From: [Flavobacterium] thermophilum
Lineage (GTDB): Bacteria; Bacillota; Bacilli; Bacillales; Anoxybacillaceae
Length of the DNA: 64,000 nt
Assembly (NCBI GenBank): GCA_900450595.1
Contig: UGGS01000001.1
Location: forward strand, 1-64,000
Direction of reading: 5' to 3'
Under the pieces are notes generated by a model, which saw only the letters and a program-made list of their open reading frames with translations, was not told the origin of the DNA and did not search any database. Below are positions 47,791-57,601 of the stretch, one piece after another (positions within the stretch are counted from its first letter, which is position 1; the number at the start of each line of letters is the position of its first letter). The position numbers and the translations under genes were made by a program.

Positions 47791-48795
47791 ACCCGTGGTG
47801 CTAGATAAAACTCAGACAAGCATAAAAATAGCCCTTGCTGGCGGATCTCCAGTAGAATGAAAGTGTCACCCAACATTCGAAAGGAGAGATCCCCCATGCA
47901 AGAGCACTTTCATTTTACTACAGATCCAGCCAAACTTCAAAAACAATATGCCGCTATTTTCTGTTTTGTTTCTGCCCAACTGTCGTTGATTCAAATGTAT
48001 CTTCATCGCCGCAACCGTCACTTGGTCAAGCAAGAAGACGAAGTGGTCATGGCGGTTCACCTTTTGGGGAAGCTGCTGGGCTTTTCTTCCGAACGAGCCT
48101 GGCATCGTTTTGTCACGGGAAATTTGTTCACAAACGGCTCGTTTCTTGAACGCTCCCGATACAACCGCCGCTGCCGGGCGCTTGGTTTCGCCATCAAATG
48201 GATCCGTCATGAGCTGGCGAAACGTGGCCAACACCATGCTTATGCGGTCGTCGACAGCTTGCCTCTTCCGTTGTGCCATCCCGCAAGAATGCAGCGCGTC
48301 AAGCGGTTTCGAGAGATCGCGGATATGGGGTATTGTGCTTCCAAAAAGCAATGGTACTACGGTTTCAAGCTGCATCTTCAAGTGACCAACCAAGGGCTGG
48401 CCATGGGCTATGTCGTGACGGAAGCGTCCTGCCACGACGTCAAAGCCGCTGAAACGGTGATGACTCAAATCCCTCATCCCTACAACTTTGGGGACAAAGG
48501 GTACATCAGCCACGCTCTTCGAGAAAAGCTGTACGAAGAACACCAAGCCGCGTTCTGGACACCGTCTCGACACAATCAAAAGCACGGCCCATCCAAGGCA
48601 TGGGAAGAATGGATCCAAAAAAAACGCAAAGTCATCGAGACGGTGTTTTCGATTCTCGTAGACCAATACCGGATCACCGACATTCGAGCGAATTCCATGG
48701 CCGGGTTTGAAGTGGCACTCGATGGCATCTTGTTGGCTTATTCCTTGGTCACACTAGGGCTGGTTGAGCGCTGACACTCAACTAGCACCACGGGT
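47791..48795 (+). mobile_element. IS982-family insertion sequence
   Basis: Tips ACCCGTGGTGCTAG and CTAGCACCACGGGT; 1,005 bp. One transposase gene fills it. No target duplication is readable, and the flanking gene pieces do not match each other. Confidence 0.85.
47896..48774 (+). CDS. IS982-family transposase
   Basis: 292 residues; ATG 47896 after GAGAGATC. DDE motifs: HAYAVVDSLPLPLCHPARM, PYNFGDKGYISHALREKL and KKRKVIETVFSILVDQY, as in IS982 enzymes. It appears complete and probably active. Confidence 0.92.
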   Translation: MQEHFHFTTDPAKLQKQYAAIFCFVSAQLSLIQMYLHRRNRHLVKQEDEVVMAVHLLGKLLGFSSERAWHRFVTGNLFTNGSFLERSRYNRRCRALGFAIKWIRHELAKRGQHHAYAVVDSLPLPLCHPARMQRVKRFREIADMGYCASKKQWYYGFKLHLQVTNQGLAMGYVVTEASCHDVKAAETVMTQIPHPYNFGDKGYISHALREKLYEEHQAAFWTPSRHNQKHGPSKAWEEWIQKKRKVIETVFSILVDQYRITDIRANSMAGFEVALDGILLAYSLVTLGLVER

Positions 48796-48999
48796 TTACT
48801 TAACGTTTTTTTTTGGTACGAAAAATACCGCCAGCAATAGTGGAACTATAGGATAAAACATAATTAACTTAAAAGCATTCTCTGCTCCACTGAAATAATA
48901 AGCAATAGGTGAAAATAGTAAAGCACTAAGTACAAAATGAATTGCCCTTTTTTTAATCAATCCCCAAATGAGAAAGAAAATCGAAACACCGATTAACAA
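48796..48999 (-). CDS. Small hydrophobic protein, possibly truncated by IS982
   Basis: About 67 residues with two TM segments (LIGVSIFFLIWGLIKKRAI and FKLIMFYPIVPLLLAVFFV). The stop codon abuts the IS982 tip (48796), so the native C-terminus may be lost. The start is a TTG, poorly supported; the frame extends a few codons upstream without a better start. Function unknown. Confidence 0.4.
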   Translation of the reverse strand: MLIGVSIFFLIWGLIKKRAIHFVLSALLFSPIAYYFSGAENAFKLIMFYPIVPLLLAVFFVPKKNVK

Positions 49000-49120
49000 C
49001 CAAAATAATAATCCTGCCCAAAAAAATTCACTTTTTTCACCCTCCCTTTATCCTTTATCTAAATTTTAACATAAATTTGTATGGATTTTAATAATAACCT
49101 CCCATTTTTTTACTCAATTA

Positions 49121-50489
49121 CTGTAGATGAGCATTTTTCATTACAGTAATTTCCATACCCTAAGAGACAAACAGGGGACCCCTTAGGCAACATGGAGCTG
49201 TTTTTTGATCACATCAATGGGAATCTCTTGCTTTGCGGCGTCATAGATGAACTCGACGACGCTGTGCCCTTTCCGAGACCGAAGAAGCTCCAGTCCGAAA
49301 GAGATGTCTTGTTGGGATTCCGCGATGCTGTATACGCAGGCGAATAGCACCACTGCCCAATACCTTTTCACCGCCCGAACGTGGCGAACACGGTACCCAT
49401 CGAGCTTCAGCTGGTCTTTGGCCTGCCGGAAAAAGCATTCGATCGCCCAGCGCTGGGCATAGTAACGCAAGATGTCTTCGTCACTCAGCTCCCGGTCGGT
49501 GCTCAATATGACATGGAGATGATCCGGCGTCATCGGTTGATCCGCCTTCCAAGCCAGCAGCACCACCGCGTCATCAAGACCGTTGAGCGCGCCTTCGTAG
49601 CGGTAGACACGATAGCGCTCGTTCCCCACCGTGACGAGGCGGGTGTCGTTTGGCTCGATATAGCGGGCAAACTCCTTCGCTTGGATGGCGATACCTTTCG
49701 GGTAGAGAATCCGGTTCGTCTTGAGCATGGCGATGACATGGAATCCTTGTTTCAGACAGGCTTCGATGAGCGCTTGGGACGGATACCATGAATCCACGAG
49801 CACATACACCGGCTGAGCCCGCTTCCCCTTGAGTGAGGAAAGCATCTCGATCGCCAGGTCGATTTTGCTTCTTCCCGATGTCTTGTCATACAGACGAAAG
49901 GCGAACGGAAACGCTTGGGTGAAGGTGTGCACCATCAGCCAAACGAGCGAATGCCCCCAAACGGATTGATGATCTTTGTGCGAGTAGTGCCAATCACATC
50001 CTTGAATGGCGCGGGCAGCCCGTGACGAAGGCTTCGTTTTTTGGCAAATGGTATCATCAATCGAAACAAAAAGGGGTTGATTCTCCCGTTTGGCCAGGCG
50101 TTCGATCTAGCGAAGGATCCATTCTTGAAGCTTCTCAAGCAGTTTTTCCTCGTTCCAAGGGCTTTTCGTGAAAAAATGGCTGAGCGTGGTTCGATGATTC
50201 GGGTGAAAACTCCAGTACCCGACATCCGTCAATGTCCCCGAACATCCCTTGGTCGTCAAGGCGTCGACAAGATGAACCAGATGCTTGATGACCGGCTTCG
50301 AGAAATAAAGCGCCAATCCCAGCGTCATGAAAAACTTGTGGATTCCTTGATGATGTGCTAATCTATTCATGAGACATGAACCTCCTTGTGGGTAGTTGGT
50401 GGCACATCTATTCTAACCAAGGAATCGGGTTCATGTCTCCTTTTTTTGTTTAGTTGTCAATTTATGTTAGCAAATTTGCTCATCTACAG
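49121..50489 (-). mobile_element. IS701/IS4-like insertion sequence, copy 3
   Basis: Tips CTGTAGATGAGCA and TGCTCATCTACAG; 1,369 bp. The flanks (CTCAATTA left, TAAAGAGT right) are not duplicates of each other, unlike copy 1. Confidence 0.87.
49183..50370 (-). pseudogene. IS701/IS4-like transposase, nonsense mutation
   Basis: A 396-codon frame aligned throughout with the intact copy at 19617-20804. A TAG at 50107-50109 after QEWILR replaces a sense codon (Gln/Ser in relatives); the frame continues IERLAKRENQPLFVSIDD. Catalytic motifs are present (VYVLVDSWYPSQALIEA, WAIECFFRQAKDQLK). An internal start at 49935 gives a C-terminal fragment only. Confidence 0.87.
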
Positions 50490-50542
50490 TAAAGAGTTGC
50501 TTTTACTGCAAACTTAAATTTTTTGATGATCTGGGTGAGGCT

Positions 50543-50969
50543 ATGTTTAGCGAAAAAATTTACAAAGAGGTCGATAGTGCTATAAAAAAGGTTTGGTTGG
50601 AAGATATCAAAAAAGATTATTTGCAGTATAGTTTGCTGAAGGAGGATTCATTGAAAAATGCTTTTTATTATCACTTGAGAAGGCGATTGGGTGATCATTA
50701 CTTATTGAATAATCATTTAAGGATATATACAGAATTTTATTATGTAGGTTTGCGTGCAGATTTGGTTGTTGTCAAACTGAATGAAAATCCGGGGGGAAAT
50801 GGCCATTTGAAAAACGACATAGACGAAATCATTGCAGTGGTTGAAATGAAATATAAATATGATTTGTCAGACAAACCATTTCTAAGTGACATTGAAAAAG
50901 TGCGGAGGAGTATTGAAGAATATAAAATAAATGCTCTCTATTATTTAGCGTTTATCCATGAAGTTGAAT
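50543..50969 (+). pseudogene. PD-(D/E)XK-like nuclease gene truncated by IS1634-like copy C
   Basis: ATG 50543 after GGTGAGG. About 142 residues of host sequence (FSEKIYKEVDSAIKKVWLED) precede the element. RADLVVVK followed by IIAVVEMKYKYDL has the D...ExK spacing of PD-(D/E)XK nucleases; HLRRRLGDHYLLNNHLRIY is helical. The frame runs 62 bp into the IS. The 3' end is not found beyond the element. It could be part of the same scattered defence set as 10.9-24.4 kb. Confidence 0.6.
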
Positions 50970-52856
50970 CTCACATTTCGCACCCTAACAAGGTCAAAAC
51001 AAAGGATTTTTTATTTAGTTTTTCAGAATAACTTTTTGACCAACACAACGAGCGATGGCAATCCTTTTTTTACCATCGCTGGTCGTTCCGTATGACGTTA
51101 CACGTAAATGCTCTCATCCAGCCCCAACCCCTGCAGAATCCTTCGCTGATCAGGGGTGAGGGAGCGATCCAGTGAGCGTTGGATGCGCCCATCCGGCAGC
51201 TCCAGGAGGACGACGTTCACATATTGAAACAGCTGAAAAATCGCCTGTCCCGTCGGCCGGGTCAGCTTGCGGCCTCCAGGACCCTTCAACGGGTGTTCTG
51301 GAGTAATAAACTGACGCACTCGGCGCTGAAAAACGCGGTAAATCGCCAAGGCCAACAGAAACAAATAGCCTAATACTGCGACCCGTTCTGGTTTTTTGAC
51401 GTAAATCTCATCCGTGAAAAACGGATCTTTCAAAAAAGCGAAGTTCATTTCCACCGAGATCTGCCCTTTATATAGCTTCAAGATCTCTTGGGCATCCATG
51501 GGTTGGCCCTTCCATTCCTTCGGAACGGTCGTGACAAGGACAAACCGGGACGCTTTCCGTCTTGCCTGTTCCCACGCGTCTTGGTCGAATTCGACGTCAA
51601 GGTGCAAGAGATACCGCGTCTCCACCTCGGGTTCCGCCCCTTTTTTCGGCCGTCCGCGCCGTTTTTTCGGGCGTACGATCTCTTCGACCGCGGCCTCAAC
51701 CCGATGAAACCGGGGGCGAAGGGACGCCTTGAGGGACGCCAAGGCTTGTTCGGCATCTTCCCGGCAGGAGAAGGGGTGACGCTCCCAACGGGCTTGTTCC
51801 TCGCGAAGAAGCTCCGCTTCTTTGGTTCGTTCTTTTTCGAGCGTCTTTCCTTTTCGCTGGTCGAGCGCGCTCGATTCAACAACGATCAGCCGAACGGGGT
51901 GGCCTTCATACGTCGAGGCCGTTTCCCATACCCGGTACGTGGCGCCGTTTCTCTCCGCCAACGTAAAGGGATCGCTCCACGGGATGTGAGGCGAATCGGC
52001 CTCCGCTAATGCCCGTTTCACGATCCGAAGCGACGAAGGGCCTCGGGTGATCAAAAAGGCGTTGGCCGCTTTGGTTTGCGCCAGAGTGTCTTTTGTCATC
52101 GCGGCGGAATCGGCCACGTAAATCCATTCGTCTTCCATCTTGGCTTGTTTGAGCTGTTCGTGGACACGGGACAGCACCTCCGGATTCCACGTTTTGTCAG
52201 GCAGGTTGCCATCGTGCACATCGCCGTAAAACGGGATGCCGTCCTCGTTGCCGACCAGTCCGAAACCGATCTGTTTTTGCCAACGATGATGGCGGTTATA
52301 GCCATGTGTGATTTGTAAGGCCTCTAATGAGGCCGATTCATACGCGCCGTAAACGGTCTTGTCCGTCGTATCGGCGTGAAAGGCTCGGAGGGAAAGGCCT
52401 TCTTTGCGATAAATGTGAATCAAGCAAGTGCTGATGACGTTGTGAATGCCAGCCTCATACAAGCGGTCGAGATGACGAGCCAAGGCATCGTCGTTCAACC
52501 AGGAAGGATGGAGACCGGGACGGATGAGTTTCTCTAGATCAATCTCCTGAGCCCATCGTTCCACGTGAACGAGGGCTTGCCGGCCGTCAAACAGATTGTA
52601 GATGATGGCCTGAACGGCATCGCTGACTCGAGTCTGGCACTGTGGATCAACGGGAACGAGATGGTCAATCAATTGGGGCAGGCCCAGTTTCTTGAATAGG
52701 GCACTTATTATATTCAAATAATCATTACGATAGACCTTTTTGACTTGAACGTTCATGAGAGAAAAACTCCTTCACTTTCCTTGTGTGTCAAGGATTCATT
52801 CGACATCGGAACGAAAAAATACTCCCGATTTTCGTTGGGAGGGTGCGAAATGTGAG
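50970..52856 (-). mobile_element. IS1634-like insertion sequence, copy C
   Basis: CTCACATTTCGCACCC / GGGTGCGAAATGTGAG ends; 1,887 bp. Flanking hexamers TTGAAT and TTACAC do not match, and the left gene does not continue on the right. The junction is therefore the product of recombination or deletion. Confidence 0.9.
51098..52756 (-). CDS. IS1634-family DDE transposase
   Basis: 552 residues, intact; ATG 52754-52756 after AAGGAG. Nearly the same protein as 9169-10827, differing at scattered positions (e.g. NLFDGRQALVHVERWAQEID). Acidic motifs RAFHADTTDKTVYGAYE, WIYVADSAAMTKD and GQISVEMNFAFLKDP are present. Probably active. Confidence 0.93.
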   Translation of the reverse strand: MNVQVKKVYRNDYLNIISALFKKLGLPQLIDHLVPVDPQCQTRVSDAVQAIIYNLFDGRQALVHVERWAQEIDLEKLIRPGLHPSWLNDDALARHLDRLYEAGIHNVISTCLIHIYRKEGLSLRAFHADTTDKTVYGAYESASLEALQITHGYNRHHRWQKQIGFGLVGNEDGIPFYGDVHDGNLPDKTWNPEVLSRVHEQLKQAKMEDEWIYVADSAAMTKDTLAQTKAANAFLITRGPSSLRIVKRALAEADSPHIPWSDPFTLAERNGATYRVWETASTYEGHPVRLIVVESSALDQRKGKTLEKERTKEAELLREEQARWERHPFSCREDAEQALASLKASLRPRFHRVEAAVEEIVRPKKRRGRPKKGAEPEVETRYLLHLDVEFDQDAWEQARRKASRFVLVTTVPKEWKGQPMDAQEILKLYKGQISVEMNFAFLKDPFFTDEIYVKKPERVAVLGYLFLLALAIYRVFQRRVRQFITPEHPLKGPGGRKLTRPTGQAIFQLFQYVNVVLLELPDGRIQRSLDRSLTPDQRRILQGLGLDESIYV

Positions 52857-52954
52857 TTACACAGTGTTTAGCTTTCGAACAGTACGACTTGCGGCTCAAT
52901 TCGATGGCGGAAAAGCGTTTAGCGGACGTGATTGAGCTGATCGAAGGAACGTGA
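52857..52954 (+). pseudogene. 3' gene fragment after IS1634-like copy C
   Basis: The frame leaving the element encodes LAFEQYDLRLNSMAEKRLAD, then VIELIEGT and a stop at 52954. It looks like a real C-terminal helix rather than chance. The family cannot be assigned from ~30 residues. Confidence 0.4.
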
Positions 52955-53236
52955 TGGTTTTCATGGTTCTATCGCTCGATGCAAAACGAATGGCAAGGGA
53001 CGTAAAAAAGAAATGCGCAATCATCCAACAGTTTCGCCCCTCGGGAGTCGATCAAAGGCATCTTATAGATACCGTTGTGTCGTCTGCCGATTTGACTTTG
53101 GTCGGAAACACCCCCACTTCCACGCAATCCATGTAAGTGGGGGAACCTATGGATAAAGCCGATTGGTTTTGGTTGTACCTCAAGAAACTGACCTGACCAG
53201 ACCGATCTCGGCTGCAAAGCGCGAAAGGGGCGTCAT

Positions 53237-53491
53237 TCACGCCGCCCTATGCAATCTGCGAATGACAAAACTTGCAAGCAAAATGAGGATAACGGAACCG
53301 ATCAGCGCGGGGATGATGTCAAATCCGCCGATGGTCGGCCCCCAGTTGCCAAAGAGCGCCGTTCCAAGCCAGGCTCCGATAAACCCGGCGATCACGTTGC
53401 CAATGATCCCTCCTGGAATATCGCGGCCCGTCAGAAGACCGGCCAGCCAACCGATGACGCCCCCGACGATTAAGCTCCAAAGAAACGACAT
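53237..53491 (-). CDS. GlsB/YeaQ/YmgE-family small membrane protein
   Basis: 84 residues; ATG 53489-53491 follows GGGAGGAATC. Three TM segments with glycine zippers: SLIVGGVIGWLAGLLTGRD, GGIIGNVIAGFIGAWLGTAL and ALIGSVILILLASFVIRRL. This is the transglycosylase-associated/general-stress family, of undefined function. It is free-standing. Confidence 0.9.
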   Translation of the reverse strand: MSFLWSLIVGGVIGWLAGLLTGRDIPGGIIGNVIAGFIGAWLGTALFGNWGPTIGGFDIIPALIGSVILILLASFVIRRLHRAA

Positions 53492-53763
53492 GGATGATTC
53501 CTCCCTCAAATCATGAAAAGGATTCTTTTGTAATTTATATTGTGCGTCAAAAGGAGCATCAATTATGCACGCAAAAGCCCCATCATACTTTATCGGCGCG
53601 CATTCTCTGTTTTGGGCGTTTTGTCCGGGGGCAGAGTTTTGGCTGCGTATTGGAAACCATTGTGTTCATGATAACGGATAAATCGCCAGCTTCTCTTCCG
53701 CCTTCGTGCGCGGCCGAGCAGGGGGGATTTGATCCGGGATCAAAGAAGCCGAGATGCAAAAAT

Positions 53764-53800
53764 CAAAGCCGCGCTTGACTCGCAGTCAAACGCGGCTTTC
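53764..53800 (-). terminator. Terminator after the coiled-coil gene
   Basis: The stem AAAGCCGCG-TTGACT / AGTCAA-CGCGGCTTT lies 14 bp after the minus-strand stop at 53814. Confidence 0.8.
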
Positions 53801-53813
53801 GGATGAAGGAAAA

Positions 53814-54128
53814 CTAGCGAATGGATTCAAGCTGCTTGGCAAGATGGTGGAGTTTTTTCTCATGCTGGATGGTTTTGGACGCGAGGAAATGGACGGTTTC
53901 TTGCGTTTCTGTCAGCTCCACGCGCAAGCCGGCGAATTTTTGCTCGAGTCGGTCGAACCGCTCGTTCACCTCGGCGCGAAATTGCTGCATTTCCGCCCTC
54001 AGCTGATTAGCAGTGTCTTGGATTTCCGCCCTCAGCTGGCTTCCCATTTCGTCAATTTGGGTGCGGATGTCGCGGGAGAATATTTTCAGCGCCTCAACCA
54101 CTTCTTTCACAACCGTATCGCGTTCCAT
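53814..54128 (-). CDS. Coiled-coil protein, unknown function
   Basis: 104 residues; ATG 54126-54128 after AGGAGGTG. It is almost wholly heptad-repeat helix (IDEMGSQLRAEIQDTANQLR, AEVNERFDRLEQKFAGLRVE, HEKKLHHLAKQLESIR). No other domain. Related short coiled-coil proteins are common in Geobacillus, with no known role. Own terminator. Confidence 0.7.
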   Translation of the reverse strand: MERDTVVKEVVEALKIFSRDIRTQIDEMGSQLRAEIQDTANQLRAEMQQFRAEVNERFDRLEQKFAGLRVELTETQETVHFLASKTIQHEKKLHHLAKQLESIR

Positions 54129-54359
54129 GCTTGTTCACCTCCTCTTTTTTGATTATACAACGTGGAGCAGGGAAAGAAAACTATGTTTTGAACAAGCTTT
54201 TTCTCCGTTTTCATTTGATTGATCGTTGGCTCGAGTTGCGGCGTCGTGAGTGAGGTTGGAAAGTTCATGTCAATGATCATGGCGGCGTTTTGAGGGAACG
54301 GGTGGATCTGCCTCTTCGTTAATCAAAGTATTTGTTTCTCGTTTATCACTTTTAGGAAT

Positions 54360-54385
54360 TTATAATAAGTTATTACTTATTATAA
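54360..54385. promoter_or_regulatory. LysR-type operator candidate upstream of yeiH
   Basis: Perfect dyad TTATAATAAGT - TATT - ACTTATTATAA, ~85 bp before the yeiH start. It contains T-N11-A half-sites suited to LysR regulators. A LysR gene lies just after yeiH. Confidence 0.65.
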
Positions 54386-54467
54386 AAATAATAAACTTTT
54401 ATTTTACTTATTGACAGAAGGGACATATGATAAAAACAGTTATGTGATACCAATAGGGGGGATTCGA

Positions 54468-55505
54468 GTGGAGAATCAAAATATGAATGCTTGGCAATAT
54501 TCGACTGCCCATGAAAAAAGTAAACGTTTTTGGTTAGGAGGAGTGGCCTTTACGTTTTTGGTGGCCGCCGTTGGAATGGCATTGGCATCCATACCTGGAC
54601 TGGATCATTTAGGTCCGCTCGCTTGTGCCATTTTGCTTGCTGTGATGTATCGGCAGCTGTTTGGCTATCCAGAAGCGATTCGACCGGGCATCCAATTTGT
54701 CTCGAAATATTTGTTGCGATTGGCCATTATGTTATTTGGTCTAAAGTTGAATATGGATGTTTTGATTCATCAAGGATGGGGGCTTGTCATTCGTGATGCG
54801 GCGGTCATTGTGTTTGCCATTCTAATGACTATTTGGGTTGGAAACGTGTTGAAAGCAAGTCCTTCTTTATCCTTATTGCTGGGCATTGGAACAGGGGTAT
54901 GCGGGGCGGCCGCGATTGCCGCCGTTTCTCCCATTTTAAAATCGAACGACGACGAAACGGCTATCTCGGTTGGAATGATTGCACTTGTCGGCACGGTGTT
55001 CTCGATCGCGTATACACTGATTCGTCCTGTTTTGCCCATTTCATCTTTACATTACGGTATTTGGAGCGGGATGAGTTTGCATGAAATTGCCCACGTCGCG
55101 TTAGCGGCCGCTCCAGCTGGGCAGGATGCATTGGCTATGGCGTTGCTGGCAAAGTTAGGAAGAGTACTTTGGCTTGTGCCGCTCAGTTTTGTCCTCATTT
55201 ATTGGAGAAGAAAAAAAGACGATGGCCAGGAGGGGGGAGAAACGAAAGTAGAATTTCCTTGGTTTTTGCTTGGATTTATCATGATGAGTTTGCTTGGCAG
55301 TTATGTGCTTGGAAACGCCATTCCTGTTTCTCAAAACGTCTTACGCTATATCTCTTCCTTCACCTCATTTCTTTTGACGGCGGCAATGGTCGGCCTTGGA
55401 TTGAATGTTGATTTGCGAAAATTGCGGACAAACGGATTGCGTCCTCTTCTTGCCATGTGTATTGTGTCTCTTTTATTGTCTTTTTTATCTTTTTTTATCG
55501 CTTAA
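54468..55505 (+). CDS. YeiH/UPF0324-family membrane protein (putative sulfate/sulfite exporter)
   Basis: About 345 residues; GTG 54468 after AGGGGGGATTC (longer frame upstream lacks a site). Around ten TM segments with the family's GIGTGVCGAAAIAAVSPILK and GMIALVGTVFSIAYTLIRP, then WSGMSLHEIAHVALAAA and last AMVGLGLNVDLRKLRTNGLR. Family members are predicted to export sulfur oxyanions, without firm biochemistry. Expression is probably controlled by the convergent LysR regulator through the upstream dyad. Confidence 0.87.
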   Translation: MENQNMNAWQYSTAHEKSKRFWLGGVAFTFLVAAVGMALASIPGLDHLGPLACAILLAVMYRQLFGYPEAIRPGIQFVSKYLLRLAIMLFGLKLNMDVLIHQGWGLVIRDAAVIVFAILMTIWVGNVLKASPSLSLLLGIGTGVCGAAAIAAVSPILKSNDDETAISVGMIALVGTVFSIAYTLIRPVLPISSLHYGIWSGMSLHEIAHVALAAAPAGQDALAMALLAKLGRVLWLVPLSFVLIYWRRKKDDGQEGGETKVEFPWFLLGFIMMSLLGSYVLGNAIPVSQNVLRYISSFTSFLLTAAMVGLGLNVDLRKLRTNGLRPLLAMCIVSLLLSFLSFFIA

Positions 55506-55513
55506 CGTTCAAG

Positions 55514-55552
55514 GAAAAAGACGGCCCGCAAACGCTGCCGGTCGTCTTTTTA
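55514..55552. terminator. Terminator between yeiH and the LysR gene
   Basis: The stem AAAAGACGGC / GCCGGTCGTCTTTT with T-run serves both convergent genes. Confidence 0.75.
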
Positions 55553-56467
55553 TTAGGGAGATGGTGGTTGTGGTGAATGGCTGATTGAAGGTTGGTGAGT
55601 ACGTACTATGGTTAAAAACACTTCCATGGCTTTTGTATAAAACGGAGTTTTCGGTGTAACGAGAGAAAAGTGGCGAAAAAATGGTTCATCATTGATCGGG
55701 ATGATTTTTAACGTACCAAATGAAAGTTCTTTTTTTATCGTCCAGAGAGAGAGAAAGGTCAGCCCCAAACCAGCTTCTACCGCTTCTTTAATGAGCTGTG
55801 TACTGCCGAATTCCATGATTGAAGACGGAAAGAAGTTGTGTTTGAGAAAAAATTCGTCCGTTGCTTTTCTTGTTCCAGATCCTGTTTCGCGAACAATCCA
55901 TGTGGCGTTGCGGAGGTCTTCCATCTGCACCGTCTCTTTTTGGGCATACGGATGATGAGCAGAAGCAACGACAACCATTTGATCTTTGGCAAATGGTTCA
56001 ATATATACATTTTTCGGTTCGATATCCATTTCGATAATCCCCACATCCAGCTGATGGTCGCGCACCATTTCAACAATTTCATTCGAGTTCCCGATCGTGA
56101 TGGTTGGTTTGATGAGTGGATAGTGTTGATGCAATTTTGCGATCATCTGTGGAAGAACATACTCGCCATACGTGTAGCTGGCCCCAATCGACAGCTCCCC
56201 GCTGGCTCGATTCATTAAATCATCAAGCAGTTGATTCATGCGTGTATACAGTCCGAGTATTTCTTTCGCATAGTGATAAACAATTTCGCCGGCTTTATTC
56301 AATTTGACGTACTTGTTTGTCCTGTCCAGAAGTTTCGTATCGAATAATCGCTCTAGCGTTTGGATGTGCTGGCTGACAGCAGGCTGTGTCATATGCAGCT
56401 CCTCAGCTGCTTTCGTGAAGTTTCCTTTTTCCACTACTTTTACGAACACGTATAGCAACTGATCCAA
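55553..56467 (-). CDS. LysR-family regulator (YeiE/CysL-like)
   Basis: 304 residues; ATG 56465-56467 after GGAGGG. N-terminal winged HTH (GNFTKAAEELHMTQPAVSQHIQTLERLF), then a two-lobe periplasmic-binding-like sensor (GELSIGASYTYGEYVLPQMI, WIVRETGSGTRKATDEFF, GLGLTFLSLWTIKKEL). The RETGSGTR segment is the oxyanion-binding loop of CysB/CysL/YeiE types. It is adjacent and convergent to yeiH. I infer that it controls yeiH in response to a sulfur oxyanion. Confidence 0.88.
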   Translation of the reverse strand: MDQLLYVFVKVVEKGNFTKAAEELHMTQPAVSQHIQTLERLFDTKLLDRTNKYVKLNKAGEIVYHYAKEILGLYTRMNQLLDDLMNRASGELSIGASYTYGEYVLPQMIAKLHQHYPLIKPTITIGNSNEIVEMVRDHQLDVGIIEMDIEPKNVYIEPFAKDQMVVVASAHHPYAQKETVQMEDLRNATWIVRETGSGTRKATDEFFLKHNFFPSSIMEFGSTQLIKEAVEAGLGLTFLSLWTIKKELSFGTLKIIPINDEPFFRHFSLVTPKTPFYTKAMEVFLTIVRTHQPSISHSPQPPSP

Positions 56468-56758
56468 GGTTGTCCCTCCAAACTTTGTTTGAATATACGC
56501 TTAGTTTATCATGCGTTTCGGTTAACGCCAATCGATTAGATGCGGCAACCATCGACTTTTTGGATCAAGTGATCGAACGGTTTGTGCAATGGATTCATAC
56601 GCATCGCGAACGGTGAGCGCGCCGTTCGGTTTTTCTTTTCAGTGCAAGTGTTATATCTTTCGTAGTTTTGCTATTTTAAAACGCCTGATTGAATACTCGA
56701 CTGCTGAAGTTCAATGATGTTTGTAGCGAAAGAGCAGTGCGCGAAAGCGACGAAGCAT

Positions 56759-57427
56759 TTACGTTAGATGATCCGCGAGTTCTTCTAAATCATTGACAAT
56801 GAAATCGGGACGGCTATCTAACTCATCAAACGTTTGATGAAAACGGTTGAGCCAGCAGACTTGAAATCCGAACACTTTCGCCCCTGCTGCATCCCATGAA
56901 TTGGATGATACAAATAATGTCTCTTCTTTAGGAATGCCCAGTTTGGCCGGCGCCAGTTGATAAACTTCCATGGAAGGTTTAAATGTTTTTCGTTCGTCTA
57001 CGCTAATCACATAGGAAAAACAATCGCTTAACTCGGCGTTTTGAATTACGGCATGTAACATGTTTGGTGAACCATTTGAAAGGATGGCTAACGTATAAGC
57101 ACGGCTGAGTTGTTTTAATAAATCCGGAACTTCACGATACGGTTTTAAAGAGAGATACGTGTGGAGAATATCAGTGCGAACGTCCATGGTCGTCTCCAAT
57201 CCGAGCTGCTTTAAGGCGAATGTTAAAGCGTCTTCAGTGACGCGCCAAAAATCTTCGTATCTTCCCATCAGTGAACGCAACCAAGTATATTCTAACTGTT
57301 TTTGCCGCCATATTTCGCTGATCATTCTTCCTTTCGTCGGGAAATACTTCTCGCATTTTTCCACGACTGTGTGTACATCAAACAACGTGCCGTAGGCATC
57401 AAATACAATGGCTTTAATCGCAGCCAA
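56759..57427 (-). CDS. Haloacid dehalogenase type II (HAD superfamily)
   Basis: 222 residues from TTG 57425-57427, preceded by AGAGGGGGGAAAC; an ATG 72 bp upstream (57499) gives a longer frame without a good site. HAD motifs in order: I AIVFDAYGTLFDV (nucleophile Asp), II LAILSNGSPNML, III KTFKPSMEVYQLA (Lys), IV FVSSNSWDAAGAKVFGFQVCW. The L-2-haloacid dehalogenase family hydrolyses 2-haloacids; the motif IV SSNSWDAAGA is characteristic. It may act on other phosphate or halide substrates in vivo. Stand-alone gene. Confidence 0.88.
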   Translation of the reverse strand: MAAIKAIVFDAYGTLFDVHTVVEKCEKYFPTKGRMISEIWRQKQLEYTWLRSLMGRYEDFWRVTEDALTFALKQLGLETTMDVRTDILHTYLSLKPYREVPDLLKQLSRAYTLAILSNGSPNMLHAVIQNAELSDCFSYVISVDERKTFKPSMEVYQLAPAKLGIPKEETLFVSSNSWDAAGAKVFGFQVCWLNRFHQTFDELDSRPDFIVNDLEELADHLT

Positions 57428-57601
57428 ATTCGTTTCCCCCCTCTCATTTTGCCAGAAAATTGAAAAACAGGTGTCTGCGTCGAAATGTTTATTGTTCATT
57501 TTACTACGTTTTTGCTTTGCAGATCAACGTTGCGCGTTTCGAGTGTTTCACGAAAAGAGAAGAAAAAACGGTAGCGATGCCGTTTTTTCTTGAATGCTCA
57601 T

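Noticed and set aside
52951..53136. Short plus-strand frame starting MMVFMVLSLDAKRMAR
   Set aside because: No ribosome-binding site and no domain; an overlapping opposite frame is equally long.
56521..56618. Possible C-terminal gene fragment (DAATIDFLDQVIERFVQWIH)
   Set aside because: A ~30-codon stretch with plausible protein composition, but no start, no neighbour and no recognisable family.
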